DNA from: an uncultured Flavobacteriaceae bacterium
Lineage (GTDB): Bacteria > Bacteroidota > Bacteroidia > Flavobacteriales > Flavobacteriaceae
Direction of reading: 5' to 3'
Assembly: GCA_947498845.1 (NCBI GenBank)
Contig: CANMLX010000013.1
Location: 32,470-96,469 of the forward strand
DNA length: 64,000 nucleotides
The notes under the pieces were generated by a model. It saw only the letters and a list, made by a program, of their open reading frames with translations, ran no database searches and was not told where the DNA came from. A program made the translations under genes and the position numbers. This document shows positions 9,516 through 18,175 of this stretch, one piece after another (the stretch's first letter is position 1; every line of letters begins with the position of its first letter).

Positions 9516-9686
9516 ATGTCTAAAAAACCAATAGGTACAACCGCAAAAACAGGGCAAACCTGCCCAGAATCTGGTATATGGAAAGTAGTTGGAACACCTT
9601 CAACAACTGCGCCTATATCAAAAGGAAACAGAATGCCTCCATATTCTGGTAAAGCAGTGACATGGAAATTAATTCAACATGCTTAG
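9516..9686 (+). CDS. Small Gly/Pro-rich protein, unknown function
   Basis: 56 aa. The pattern TGQTCPESGIWKVVGT, then SKGNRMPPYSGKAVTWKL, resembles very short conserved proteins with a GxxCPxSGxW core. It has no signal peptide or membrane helix and only one Cys, so it is not a zinc finger. It is bounded by a hairpin upstream and two terminators downstream, so it is a self-contained transcription unit. I do not know a function for it. Confidence 0.6.
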   Translation: MSKKPIGTTAKTGQTCPESGIWKVVGTPSTTAPISKGNRMPPYSGKAVTWKLIQHA

Positions 9687-9688
9687 AG

Positions 9689-9717
9689 AAAAAGCTATGA
9701 TAAAAATGTAGCTTTTC
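9689..9717 (+). terminator. Rho-independent terminator
   Basis: AAAAGCTA (9690-9697) pairs with TAGCTTTT (9709-9716) over an 11-nt loop, directly after the stop of the 56-aa gene. Confidence 0.7.
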
Positions 9718-9734
9718 TTGTTTAATTTCTGAGT

Positions 9735-9772
9735 AAAAAAGACCTTATGTCAAAAATCATAGGGTCTTTTTT
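9735..9772. terminator. Strong hairpin terminator
   Basis: AAAAAAGACC (9735-9744) and GGTCTTTTTT (9763-9772), extended by TTATG/CATAG pairing, form a stem with T-tails on both strands. It is a second terminator after the 56-aa gene. Confidence 0.8.
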
Positions 9773-9862
9773 ATTAAAATATTTTCGATTGTGAAAAACC
9801 ACAAGGTATTAAAACCAAAGGGTATTAAGTTTGAAAAATATTACACTTAAAAACTAAAAATC

Positions 9863-10090
9863 ATGGAGTATAAAGTTGTTCCCTTTGTGGCATCAATTGA
9901 TAAAAATGAAACATCAAAACAAGTAGCAATTCAACTTGAAAATTTAATAAGTACCTATTCCAATCAAGGTTGGAAATATATGAGACTTGAAAGCGTAACT
10001 ACCTTTATTAAACCTGATAATGGATGTTTTGGTTTTGGTGCAAAACCAGGATATACAACTTCAAGACAAATAATTGTATTTGGTAAATAA
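9863..10090 (+). CDS. DUF4177-like small protein
   Basis: 75 aa. It begins MEYKVVPF and has LENLISTYSNQGWKYMRLE, the pattern of DUF4177 proteins (W/E-YKVV..., then an NxxxxQGWE/K helix-strand unit). It is cytoplasmic, with no signal peptide. It starts a same-strand run (9863-12149) with the YidD-like and nuclease-like genes; the next gene starts 5 bp after its stop. Function of the family is unknown. Confidence 0.7.
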   Translation: MEYKVVPFVASIDKNETSKQVAIQLENLISTYSNQGWKYMRLESVTTFIKPDNGCFGFGAKPGYTTSRQIIVFGK

Positions 10091-10095
10091 AATAT

Positions 10096-10395
10096 ATGAA
10101 ATATTTAGCACTATTAATCATTAAAATGTATTGGTTTTTAATTCCTGCATCTAAAAGAAGAAAATGCATTTTTAGAAAATCCTGCTCAAAACATGTATAT
10201 GACATGATATTAAATAAAGGGATAATACTAGGTCTTAAGGCTTTTAAATTCAGGTATCTAAATTGCAGGCAAGGTGTTGAGGTTTTTAAAAACCCATTAA
10301 CAAACGAATTACAGTTTTTGCTTCCAAACAATTCAATTGTAGAGGAAGAAGAAATAGCAGAACGGTTAATAAAAACTAAAAATCTAACCTCTTAA
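10096..10395 (+). CDS. YidD-like protein (divergent)
   Basis: 99 aa. An N-terminal amphipathic or hydrophobic segment (LALLIIKMYWFLIP) precedes the Cys pattern CIFRKSCSKHVYDMI, then LGLKAFKFRYLNCRQG. This matches YidD (membrane protein insertion efficiency factor: C-R-F-x-P-T-C-S-x-Y, G, R-C). It departs from the housekeeping form, lacking the P before TCS and the terminal HP/GG context, and it is not beside rnpA/yidC. It is therefore probably a specialised paralogue, linked to the DUF4177 gene before it and the HsdR_N-type gene after it. Confidence 0.65.
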   Translation: MKYLALLIIKMYWFLIPASKRRKCIFRKSCSKHVYDMILNKGIILGLKAFKFRYLNCRQGVEVFKNPLTNELQFLLPNNSIVEEEEIAERLIKTKNLTS

Positions 10396-10411
10396 AAAAT
10401 GTTTAAATTTT

Positions 10412-11482
10412 ATGGAACTAAACAGTCAATTCAAAATTCTTGCTAACAAGATTGATGAACTTAAAAACCAGATAGAAACAGAAGAGTCTACCAAACATGC
10501 TTTTGTACTACCTTTTATAAATATATTAGGTTATGATAGTTTTAATCCTACAGAGGTTGTCCCTGAGTTTACTGCTGATTTAGGTCTTAAAAAGGGAGAG
10601 AAAGTAGACTATGCTATCTTCTTGCAAGGAAATCCAGTTATGATTATTGAATGCAAAAATTGGAAAGAAAATTTAGAGCCCCATAAATCTCAACTAAGTA
10701 GATATTTTCATGTTACTCGCACTCGATTCGCAATCTTAACTAATGGAATAGAGTATTGGTTTTATACAGACTTGGAAGAAGCTAATAAAATGGATAAAAA
10801 ACCATTTCTTGAATTTAATATTTCTAAATTGAAAGAAAGCTCTATAGTTAATATCACTAAATTCCATAAGTCTAATTTTGATATTGATAAAATAGTTGAT
10901 AATGCAAGTAGCCTAAAATACTTGAAAGAAATAAACACAATAATAACAGAAGAGTTGCAGCAACCTTCCATTAATTTTGTGAAATTATTTGCCAATAAGG
11001 TATACACTGGTAAAAGAATTACAGAAAAAGTCATTGAAGAATTTACTGATTTGGTCCATAAAGCGTTTAATCAAACTATAAATGAAATTATAAATGATCG
11101 ATTGAATGCAGCATTAAATAAAGAAGCAGATAAGCAACAAGAGCCTGAAAAAAACACTGAAGAAAAAAACAAAATCATTACAACCGAAGAAGAATTAGAA
11201 GGGTATAGAATAGTGGTAGCAATATTAAGAAGAAAAATTGAAGTTAATCGAATTGCTTATAGAGACACACAGTCTTATTTTGGAATCCTTTTAGATGACA
11301 ATAATCGAAAACCTCTGTGTAGACTTCATTTAGATGGCTCAAAAAAATATATTAGCCTTTTCGATGAGAAAAAAAATAGTACTAGATACCAAATAAAATC
11401 TATAGATGATATTTATAATTTTGAAAAACAAATTCTTAAAACCATAGGTAATTATGAAATTACTACATCTGAAACTTTATAA
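10412..11482 (+). CDS. HsdR N-terminal-domain protein (PD-(D/E)XK nuclease fold)
   Basis: 356 aa. The N-terminal ~170 residues match the type I restriction enzyme R N-terminal domain: E25/E26-S-T-K-H-AFVLPFINILGYD, KVDYAIFLQGNPVMIIECKNW with Asp66, Glu80 and Lys82 in the D-X13-E-X-K layout of PD-(D/E)XK nucleases. There is no helicase motor and no methylase or specificity gene nearby, so this is a stand-alone protein and not a restriction system. The C-terminal part (~200-356) contains a charged coiled-coil-like stretch and a compact domain. Its end overlaps the next gene by 29 bp. Confidence 0.8.
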   Translation: MELNSQFKILANKIDELKNQIETEESTKHAFVLPFINILGYDSFNPTEVVPEFTADLGLKKGEKVDYAIFLQGNPVMIIECKNWKENLEPHKSQLSRYFHVTRTRFAILTNGIEYWFYTDLEEANKMDKKPFLEFNISKLKESSIVNITKFHKSNFDIDKIVDNASSLKYLKEINTIITEELQQPSINFVKLFANKVYTGKRITEKVIEEFTDLVHKAFNQTINEIINDRLNAALNKEADKQQEPEKNTEEKNKIITTEEELEGYRIVVAILRRKIEVNRIAYRDTQSYFGILLDDNNRKPLCRLHLDGSKKYISLFDEKKNSTRYQIKSIDDIYNFEKQILKTIGNYEITTSETL

Positions 11483-11873
11483 TAAAACATATATTATATT
11501 AATAACCCTCTTATTTCTAATAGCGCCTCTCTTCTCCAGCGGTCAAAACAAAGAAGCTCTACAATACCTAAAACAAGAGCTGGTAAAACAAAGAAATGAT
11601 TTATTGCAGAAAGCAAGAGAACTCCAAACCCGCATTGACTCTATTGACATTATATTACAATATAAAAATAGTAATAAAAATCCAGCTACCTATTTAATTA
11701 AATCAAACAACAAACAAAATAAAACCCATAATTCTTTTCAGTATAATAATACAATTAGAAAGAAAAGACAGATTTCAAATTATAGAAGATATTACCGTGG
11801 TCCAAGAGGAGGATGTTATTATATTAATAGCAATGGAAACAAATCTTATGTTGACCGAAGCTTATGTAATTAA
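11454..11873 (+). CDS. Secreted protein with PBCV-type basic adaptor-like C-terminus
   Basis: 139 aa. A hydrophobic signal (residues ~10-30, ending ...FSSGQ) is followed by a coiled coil (LKQELVKQRNDLLQKARELQ), a low-complexity N/K linker and the C-terminal motif YYRGPRGGCYYINSNGNK then YVDRSLC. The last part matches the short basic adaptor domain first noted in chlorella viruses and often fused to other domains. It overlaps the HsdR_N gene by 29 bp, so the two are probably co-translated. Function unknown. Confidence 0.7.
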   Translation: MKLLHLKLYNKTYIILITLLFLIAPLFSSGQNKEALQYLKQELVKQRNDLLQKARELQTRIDSIDIILQYKNSNKNPATYLIKSNNKQNKTHNSFQYNNTIRKKRQISNYRRYYRGPRGGCYYINSNGNKSYVDRSLCN

Positions 11874-11900
11874 ATTGTATAACCATAAAATTCCCAGCTC

Positions 11901-12149
11901 ATGAAAAAAGCACTGATATTTATTTTTGCACTCATGTGGTATTCGTCTTATAGTCAAAAATTAAAAACTTCAAAAAAACATGATACTACTAAAGTTTTTA
12001 TCTGTAATAGTTTTTCTAGTAAAGTATATCACTTAAACAAAAACTGCTATCAACTTAAAAAATGTAACGATTCTATAATAAGAGTCTCATTACATAAAGC
12101 TAAAAATTATGCCAGAGTATATTGTAAAAATGAATCAAAAAGTAAATAA
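11901..12149 (+). CDS. Small exported Cys-rich protein
   Basis: 82 aa. A signal peptide (MKKALIFIFALMWYSSYSQ) is followed by a domain with VFICNSFSSKVYHLNKNCYQ, LKKCNDSIIRVSL and YARVYCKNE. Four to five Cys and a His in a xH-x(4)-C-x(5)-C...C layout resemble the small Ada-like or nuclease-associated metal-binding domain that reads YH...C..L..C. It is 27 bp after the preceding gene. Role unknown; a metal or disulfide-stabilised exported domain is likely. Confidence 0.55.
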   Translation: MKKALIFIFALMWYSSYSQKLKTSKKHDTTKVFICNSFSSKVYHLNKNCYQLKKCNDSIIRVSLHKAKNYARVYCKNESKSK

Positions 12150-12179
12150 GCTCACAACACTACCTCCTAAAAAAACTTA

Positions 12180-12701
12180 TTACCCTATCTGTGCTACACC
12201 AATTTGATCTAATTCATCATGCGATTTCATTTTAGACTCAAACTTTTCTATATCTACAACATATGTTTTAGAAATGGTATCATGCCAACCTCTACCTTCG
12301 TCTCCTAAAAAGGAAAATGGTTCAAAAGGAATTATTCTAGAAAAACTTCGTTTTAGGTAATCTACTGCCTTTGGTTGAGAACCATCTTCTAAAACAATTT
12401 TAGTTTTTGTGACGTACTTACCTACACTTCTGCCTTTTGTTAATAATTCAAGTAAAAAGTATAATAGTACCGTAATAAAAGCAGTTAATAAAATATCTAA
12501 AAAAGGGTTTATTGGCTCTTCTTTGTATATAAAATCATCTACAACACTAGTGTCATCAGCAAAATAGTAATACACACTAGATACAACAAATGCTGCTCCA
12601 AAAATTATGACTCTAATAAGAATCCCATCAATAATATAATTGGCAAATCGGTTTCCTTTTGATGCGTATAAATCTGGTGTAACTGTAAAAGAGTTATTCA
12701 T
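12180..12701 (-). CDS. RDD family membrane protein
   Basis: 173 aa. The RDD signature is present near the start (SKGNRFANYIIDGILIRVIIF, with R and D in helix 1), a second membrane helix at ~85-105, and a charged segment LTKGRSVGKYVTKTKIV typical of RDD proteins, followed by LKRSFSRIIPFEPFSFLG. These are small inner-membrane proteins, in some cases linked to ion transport. It is convergent with the accessory region and precedes, on the same strand, no obvious partner. Confidence 0.85.
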   Translation of the reverse strand: MNNSFTVTPDLYASKGNRFANYIIDGILIRVIIFGAAFVVSSVYYYFADDTSVVDDFIYKEEPINPFLDILLTAFITVLLYFLLELLTKGRSVGKYVTKTKIVLEDGSQPKAVDYLKRSFSRIIPFEPFSFLGDEGRGWHDTISKTYVVDIEKFESKMKSHDELDQIGVAQIG

Positions 12702-12768
12702 AATATTCTAAAATTAATTTTGGCTAATATAGAGAAATACAAAAGCCTAATTTTACGGAAAACCTCAA

Positions 12769-13995
12769 TTACTTCCTCCCCCTCAAAATCGCAACCAAAA
12801 CAATAAGCACCACACTAATACCAAACAAAGGAAACACAATCCCTAATAACACTATAATACCAATAATCCCATAACCTACTTTAAATTGCGCAGGGACTTT
12901 TGGCGCACCCCAACTTCCAGAGGGTTTTCGTTTTAGATAAGAAACGAGTGCTGCTACAGACATAAATGCTAATACGACAGCTATAAAAAGCATTAAAACC
13001 CAGTTCCAAAGTCCAAATTGCCCTTGGTGAAATGCCATAAACCACATGCGTCCACGCATTAAAATGCCCACATCTTCCCAATTATGTTTAAGCACTTGTT
13101 TACCAGAATATTGATCGTAATAAAAACGCTTTTGAGCATCTAAATCAAAAGTTTCGTTATAAATGGTATACACGCCTTTTTTACCCTTTGGTAAACCAAT
13201 ATTGAGTTTCCCTTTTAAATTTTTTGTTTTGGCTAGCGCCACCATATTATCCAGAGCGATGGTTTCTCCTTTAGCATGAGATTGTAGGCCTATACCACGC
13301 CATGTTTTTGGAAATCCAGTATTGGTGACTTTTTGTAGCCATTTAAAATTATCCCCAAACACATCGGTCCATGGCATACCTCCAGCTAAAGTCATTAATA
13401 ATAAAACAGACATCCAAAACCCTAAAACGGCATGTAAGTCTCTAAAAAGTGTACGTTTGCCTTGTTTAAACCTAATGGTAAAAAAACCTTTTAAGCCTTG
13501 CTTTCTGTTAGGCCAAAACACATAAACCCCAGTAATAATTAGTACAAATAACCAACTGGCAATAAGCTCCACGATTTTTGTTCCAAATTTGCCTAAAAGG
13601 AGTTCGCCGTGCAGTTTTCTTACCAGATACATCTTAGAATCTTTTGGGCTTATTTTACCTGTTACCTCACCTGTATACGGATTCACAAAAACGCTTTTTT
13701 TATGGCTAAAACGACCTGAAACAAATTCTGTAGCCTGGTCTTTTCCAGTAGGAATCACCATCGCGTTAGGTGATTTTTTAAATGTTTTGGTCGCTATTTG
13801 TAACTGTTCTTGAAAAGCTATAGGCGTTCCGTTAGGGATTACATATTTAATATGCGTCTTCTTAGGAGCTTCGTAATTATCCTTAAAAAGATAGACGCCT
13901 CCTGTAATGGCCAACAATACAACAAATGGCAAGGCAATAAGACCTGCTATAAAATGCCATTTCCAAAGCCATTGATTTAGTTTTTTATGTTTCAT
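12769..13995 (-). CDS. PepSY-associated TM helix protein (iron-uptake-type reductase)
   Basis: 408 aa. The N-terminus KLNQWLWKWHFIAGLIALPF begins the first membrane helix with the conserved W-H pair of the PepSY_TM family. PepSY-like periplasmic domains follow, then helices with RKLHGELLLGKFG, TLFRDLHAVLGFW and MAFHQGQFGLW, whose His residues are candidate haem ligands. Proteins of this type sit beside siderophore receptors and are thought to reduce ferric siderophores in the periplasm. The TonB receptor gene lies directly upstream on the same strand, across a 130-bp palindromic element. Confidence 0.88.
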   Translation of the reverse strand: MKHKKLNQWLWKWHFIAGLIALPFVVLLAITGGVYLFKDNYEAPKKTHIKYVIPNGTPIAFQEQLQIATKTFKKSPNAMVIPTGKDQATEFVSGRFSHKKSVFVNPYTGEVTGKISPKDSKMYLVRKLHGELLLGKFGTKIVELIASWLFVLIITGVYVFWPNRKQGLKGFFTIRFKQGKRTLFRDLHAVLGFWMSVLLLMTLAGGMPWTDVFGDNFKWLQKVTNTGFPKTWRGIGLQSHAKGETIALDNMVALAKTKNLKGKLNIGLPKGKKGVYTIYNETFDLDAQKRFYYDQYSGKQVLKHNWEDVGILMRGRMWFMAFHQGQFGLWNWVLMLFIAVVLAFMSVAALVSYLKRKPSGSWGAPKVPAQFKVGYGIIGIIVLLGIVFPLFGISVVLIVLVAILRGRK

Positions 13996-14014
13996 GTTTT
14001 AGTCTTTAAAAAAC

Positions 14015-14144
14015 AAGGCTGTCTAAAAAGCGAATCCTCTTGTCATTCAGAGCACAGCGAAGAATCTTATTTGTTTACAAGTTAAATTTTATCATGTAAT
14101 GGGATTCTTCATTTCATTTAGAATGACACTTTTTAGACAGCTTT
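14015..14144. mobile_element. 130-bp palindromic MITE-like element
   Basis: Near-perfect 16-bp terminal inverted repeats, AAGGCTGTCTAAAAAG (14015-14030) and its complement at 14129-14144 with one mismatch, bound a 130-bp sequence without an ORF. Inner arms (GTCATTC / GAATGAC) also pair. It separates the TonB receptor from the PepSY gene. Confidence 0.6.
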
Positions 14145-14154
14145 ATTTATAGCA

Positions 14155-16491
14155 TTAAAACTTATATTTTACCCCAAAATGAAATGCTCTTGGATTCCCA
14201 ATCGTATAACTGTTTTCACTTCTAAATCTGTTATAAGATGCTCTTGCCGAATATAGCCTGTCAAAAATGTTTAGCGCATGTCCCCAAACTTCAAAATGCT
14301 TGCAGTTATAAGATAGTAATGCATTAAATACACTGTGTCCTCCATAAGTAGCGGTACTAAATGTACCATCATTATTAGCTATCTGCCCTTCAAAACTTGT
14401 ATTGTATTTGTCTACAAATTCATTGGTAAGGCTTACTGTTAACCCTTTTGCATAACTAGGTTTATAGGTTATTTTTGATGTCCCCAAAAGCTTTGGCGCC
14501 GTTTCTCTATCGGTATTGGAATAATCCACACCTCTATCAAAAAAGTCTATGTATTCATGTTTAGAAAAACTTCCGTTATGGCTAATAGTTACTTCTTCTA
14601 TAGGCGCGTATTTTATACCATATTCTATACCATAGGATTGCGTTTTTCCTGCATTAGCATTAAAAAATTCATCATTTTCATCTCTTAACGTAATTAATGT
14701 GTTTTTTCCTTCTAAAAGATAAATCGCTGCATCTAACTTTACTTTATTTTGAATACTAGCATAAGTACCTACTTCAAAATTGTTATAACTACTAGGTTTT
14801 AAATCGAAAACCTGATCGCCTACACCTACAAAACTATTTCTATACAATGTTGACGTTTGCGGTGGTGTAAACCCATTAGAATAATTAGCGTACACACCTA
14901 AATTGTTAGAGAAATTATAGTTGAGTCCTAACTTTGGCGAAACATTATTATAGCTGTTTTTAGAATCTCTTGGGCCAGCAACACCATCTACTAAATTATT
15001 GTAATTGTAGGTAAAGCCATCATAACGTAAAGCTGCAGTAATTTTTAATGGTTCGGTAGGGTTTATTTCGTATTGAAAATACCCTGCGTAATTAAAAATA
15101 TCTGCCTCATAGTTTAAAATATAGTCGCCAGAATTCACATTAAAATCAATATTCCTTCCTGTATTGGTATCGACGATTATAGATAATGTTTCGGCTTGAT
15201 AACGCTGTGGCGAAAAATCTGTAGATGCTCCAACTATTAAAGACGACTTAGCAAAATCGAAATCAATTTTGTGTTGAATTAAGCCCACATAACTGGTAAA
15301 TCCATTACTATTTAGTTCTCCACTGCCAAAACCTGTTAACTGTCCTTGATTTCTAAATTGCCTTACACGATACGATGGGTTTTGCCCCATGACGTTCTTT
15401 CTAAAAATAAAATTAAAAGCCGTTTTATTATTCGAATTCCACTGTTTTTCTAGTGTACTTCTAAAACGAAACGCAAACGCATCACGGTAGGTAAACGTTT
15501 GATCACTTTCGTAATTACCTCCGTTATAATCGGCTTCACTTAAAGAACCCGTCATGTCCGATCTGTAATCAACAATATCAAAAACATTTACCCAATCTAG
15601 TGTTGGAGAAAAATGATTTACGTTTTTAAATGTTAGCGCAAATTTCTCGTAATCACTGTGCTCAACAGGGCCATCGTTACGTTGTACGTATTGCGTTCCT
15701 AAGTAAAAACCAACTTTTTCACCTGCATATTTAGAGACTTCTAAATCATAATGCGTCAACCCCAAATCGTTAATCTGAAAGCCTACACCTCCTGTTAGAT
15801 TTCTAGTTGGGTTTTTTGTTATAAAATTAAAACTTCCGCCTATGGCTTCGCTACCATAAATGCTGGAAGCTGGTCCTTTTAAAACTTCAACTCTATCGAA
15901 AGTAATAGCGTTCATCTCTAAAAGCGCATTATGGTTAAATACTGCAGTTGGGCGTATGGGTAGCCCGTCTTCAACATATAAAAACAACGATTTTGTTGAA
16001 ATAGGAGAGCGTACCGCCATAAAATGCTGTTCGTTACTCGCCGCACGAGACGTAGACATAATTACACCTGGCACATCGTTAACCAATTGGTCTATGCCAA
16101 ACGCTTTTGTGTCTTCTATAGTTTTAGATGAAATTACAGAGATAGATCCAGGCACTTCTTTTCTTTCCTGTAGCTCCCTACTTGCAGAAATTACTATTTC
16201 ATCTAAAGACGCAGTGTCTTCTGCAAGTACAATAGTGCTATTATCTGTAAGTGTTTTAACAACCGTTTTGTAACCTATGTATTTAACTATAACTGTAGCA
16301 TCTTCTTTTAAAGTAATAGAAAACACGCCACTGTTATCTGTAACTACAGCATTATTTAAATTAGATTGTGATTGAACGGTTGCTTGCGATAAAGGCTGGT
16401 TATTTTTGTTCACCACTTTACCACTATATTTTTGTTGTGCAGAAGCACTAAAACTTGCTACTACTAAAGCAAGCATTATTATAAGTTTCAT
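14155..16491 (-). CDS. TonB-dependent outer membrane receptor (siderophore-type)
   Basis: 778 aa. A signal peptide (~1-18, ending SASAQ) is followed by a carboxypeptidase D regulatory-like domain (~20-95), a TonB box-like segment (SLDEIVISAS), a plug (~110-225 with RVEVLKGPASSIYGSEAIGG) and a 22-strand barrel ending in ...FHFGVKYKF with terminal aromatic residue. It has no STN domain, so it is not a transducer for a sigma/anti-sigma pair. With the PepSY gene downstream and the CNGKC protein upstream, iron-siderophore uptake is the most likely role; substrate is inferred from context only. Confidence 0.92.
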   Translation of the reverse strand: MKLIIMLALVVASFSASAQQKYSGKVVNKNNQPLSQATVQSQSNLNNAVVTDNSGVFSITLKEDATVIVKYIGYKTVVKTLTDNSTIVLAEDTASLDEIVISASRELQERKEVPGSISVISSKTIEDTKAFGIDQLVNDVPGVIMSTSRAASNEQHFMAVRSPISTKSLFLYVEDGLPIRPTAVFNHNALLEMNAITFDRVEVLKGPASSIYGSEAIGGSFNFITKNPTRNLTGGVGFQINDLGLTHYDLEVSKYAGEKVGFYLGTQYVQRNDGPVEHSDYEKFALTFKNVNHFSPTLDWVNVFDIVDYRSDMTGSLSEADYNGGNYESDQTFTYRDAFAFRFRSTLEKQWNSNNKTAFNFIFRKNVMGQNPSYRVRQFRNQGQLTGFGSGELNSNGFTSYVGLIQHKIDFDFAKSSLIVGASTDFSPQRYQAETLSIIVDTNTGRNIDFNVNSGDYILNYEADIFNYAGYFQYEINPTEPLKITAALRYDGFTYNYNNLVDGVAGPRDSKNSYNNVSPKLGLNYNFSNNLGVYANYSNGFTPPQTSTLYRNSFVGVGDQVFDLKPSSYNNFEVGTYASIQNKVKLDAAIYLLEGKNTLITLRDENDEFFNANAGKTQSYGIEYGIKYAPIEEVTISHNGSFSKHEYIDFFDRGVDYSNTDRETAPKLLGTSKITYKPSYAKGLTVSLTNEFVDKYNTSFEGQIANNDGTFSTATYGGHSVFNALLSYNCKHFEVWGHALNIFDRLYSARASYNRFRSENSYTIGNPRAFHFGVKYKF

Positions 16492-16503
16492 TTATTTATA
16501 ATA

Positions 16504-16690
16504 TAAGTTTAACTCGCGGTGCATTTAGAAATCTAAAAATGTCAGTTCGAGTGCTTTTGAGATTATCGAAATCAAAATATATTTTGATTGAAGATACCAA
16601 GCGAAGCTTAAAAAGTGTATCGAGAACTATTTTGAAAAATCAATCGAATTGACATAATTTCAACTAAAATGCACCACGGATTAAGTTTAA
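16504..16690. repeat. Palindromic intergenic repeat, MITE-like
   Basis: Imperfect ~45-bp inverted ends share GGTGCATTT..AG and ATGTCA.TTCGA. The inner sequence (TTCGAG...GTATCGAGAACT) resembles the 177-bp element nested at 46521-46697. No coding potential. It lies between the receptor and the 127-aa gene. Confidence 0.55.
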
Positions 16691-16754
16691 TGTAATACAA
16701 AGAGGGGTATGGTTTGAAAGACTCAAACAGACCTAAGAATAATGTTAAAATGTA

Positions 16755-17138
16755 TTACAGAAATTGGGGAGGAGGATCTATAATTTCCTTACTCATTAGG
16801 GTGAGAACAGACCTGTATTTCCAATTGTTATCAATTGGAATACTAGACTGTAATAATAAAAAATCTGATTTCGATTCCTGAAAATACACTGGTATAAATG
16901 CCTCGTAAAAAGCGCTAAAAAACGATGTGTTTTCTGTATCACTACTAGAAGTACTTAAAGCCAAATTACCCGCTAAATGACATTTGCCATTACATTGTAA
17001 TTTTGGCTTTTCTTTATTAACACAATAGGTTTCAATAATGTAATCTATATTCATTTCAAAATAAGCCACATAGCCAATATTATATAAAGGTCTTAGTGCC
17101 AATGAAAAAAATAGTATGTAAGCAAAAAGTGTTTTCAA
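16755..17138 (-). CDS. Small membrane/exported protein with CNGKC motif
   Basis: 127 aa. An N-terminal signal or membrane segment (LFAYILFFSLALRPLYNIGYV) precedes DYIIETYCVNKEKPKLQCNGKCHL, a pattern seen in small flavobacterial proteins encoded upstream of TonB receptors, with three Cys that could bind metal. The C-terminus is IDPPPQFL. It is on the receptor strand, with the palindromic element between. I infer an accessory role in metal uptake; the function is not established. Confidence 0.65.
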   Translation of the reverse strand: MKTLFAYILFFSLALRPLYNIGYVAYFEMNIDYIIETYCVNKEKPKLQCNGKCHLAGNLALSTSSSDTENTSFFSAFYEAFIPVYFQESKSDFLLLQSSIPIDNNWKYRSVLTLMSKEIIDPPPQFL

Positions 17139-17282
17139 CTACGTGATTGTAAACTTAGATTACAGCCTGCGAAGTTAATACATTCCATAACTAAAATAGT
17201 CTATATTTAAACTTTATTAAATCTTAACAAAATGTTAGCATACAACAATGTTTAATAATTATTCTTTAACTTTATATTTTAT

Positions 17283-18143
17283 ATGAATTTATACCCTATA
17301 AATGCAGGGAATTTTAAGCTCGATGGAGGTGCTATGTTTGGCGTAGTACCAAAGTTGTTATGGCAAAAAACCAATCCTGCAGATGCTAATAATATGATAG
17401 ATTTAACCGCTAGGTGTCTTCTTATAGAAGAAGGCAACCGGTTAATATTAATAGATACTGGTATGGGTAATAAACAATCCGAAAAGTTTTTTGGATACTA
17501 TGCTTTATGGGGTAATGCTACTATTGATAATTCTTTAAAAACTTATGGTTTTCATCGTGATGATATTACCGATGTTTTTTTAACACACTTACATTTTGAT
17601 CACTGCGGCGGTGCCATACAATGGAACAAAGACAAAACAGGTTATGAGCCAGCATTTAAAAATGCTACGTTTTGGAGCAATAAAGACCATTGGGAATGGG
17701 CAATACACCCTAATGCCAGAGAAAAAGCTTCTTTTTTAAAAGAAAATATTATCCCTATAGAAGAAAGCGGGCAATTAAAGTTTATAAATACTGGTAAAAA
17801 TGATATTCTCAAAAATTCTCAACTGGGTTTTGATGTTTTTTTTGCTAACGGACACACCGAAAAACAAATGATTCCTGTAATACATTATAAAGATAAAACC
17901 ATTTGTTTTATGGCAGATTTATTGCCAACAGTGGGTCACATCCCACTTCCTTACATTATGGGTTACGATATGAAACCCCTGATAACACTAGATGAGAAGG
18001 AAAAATTTCTTAAACTTGCAGCAGATAATAAATACTATTTGTTTTTAGAACACGATGCTTACAACCCAGTTATCACTGTAAAACATACCGAAAAAGGTGT
18101 TCGTTTAGACCAAATTTATACTTTAAAATCGATACTTAATTAA
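17283..18143 (+). CDS. MBL-fold metallo-hydrolase
   Basis: 286 aa. The zinc-binding motif is intact: LTHLHFDHCGG (HxHxDH), a later His in FFANGHTEKQ, the Asp in CFMADLLP and His in FLEHDAYN. This places it in the lactonase/quinone-like cytosolic MBL group (compare YtnP/AiiA-type). It has no signal peptide. The next gene (S8 peptidase) starts 32 bp later, so they may be co-transcribed. The substrate cannot be inferred from sequence; quorum-signal or lactone hydrolysis is only one possibility. Confidence 0.88.
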   Translation: MNLYPINAGNFKLDGGAMFGVVPKLLWQKTNPADANNMIDLTARCLLIEEGNRLILIDTGMGNKQSEKFFGYYALWGNATIDNSLKTYGFHRDDITDVFLTHLHFDHCGGAIQWNKDKTGYEPAFKNATFWSNKDHWEWAIHPNAREKASFLKENIIPIEESGQLKFINTGKNDILKNSQLGFDVFFANGHTEKQMIPVIHYKDKTICFMADLLPTVGHIPLPYIMGYDMKPLITLDEKEKFLKLAADNKYYLFLEHDAYNPVITVKHTEKGVRLDQIYTLKSILN

Positions 18144-18175
18144 ATACAACAACGACTATAAATCAAATAATTACA

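Noticed and set aside
10412..11482. Type I restriction system
   Set aside because: Only an HsdR N-terminal-type domain is present; there is no helicase motor and no hsdM or hsdS nearby.
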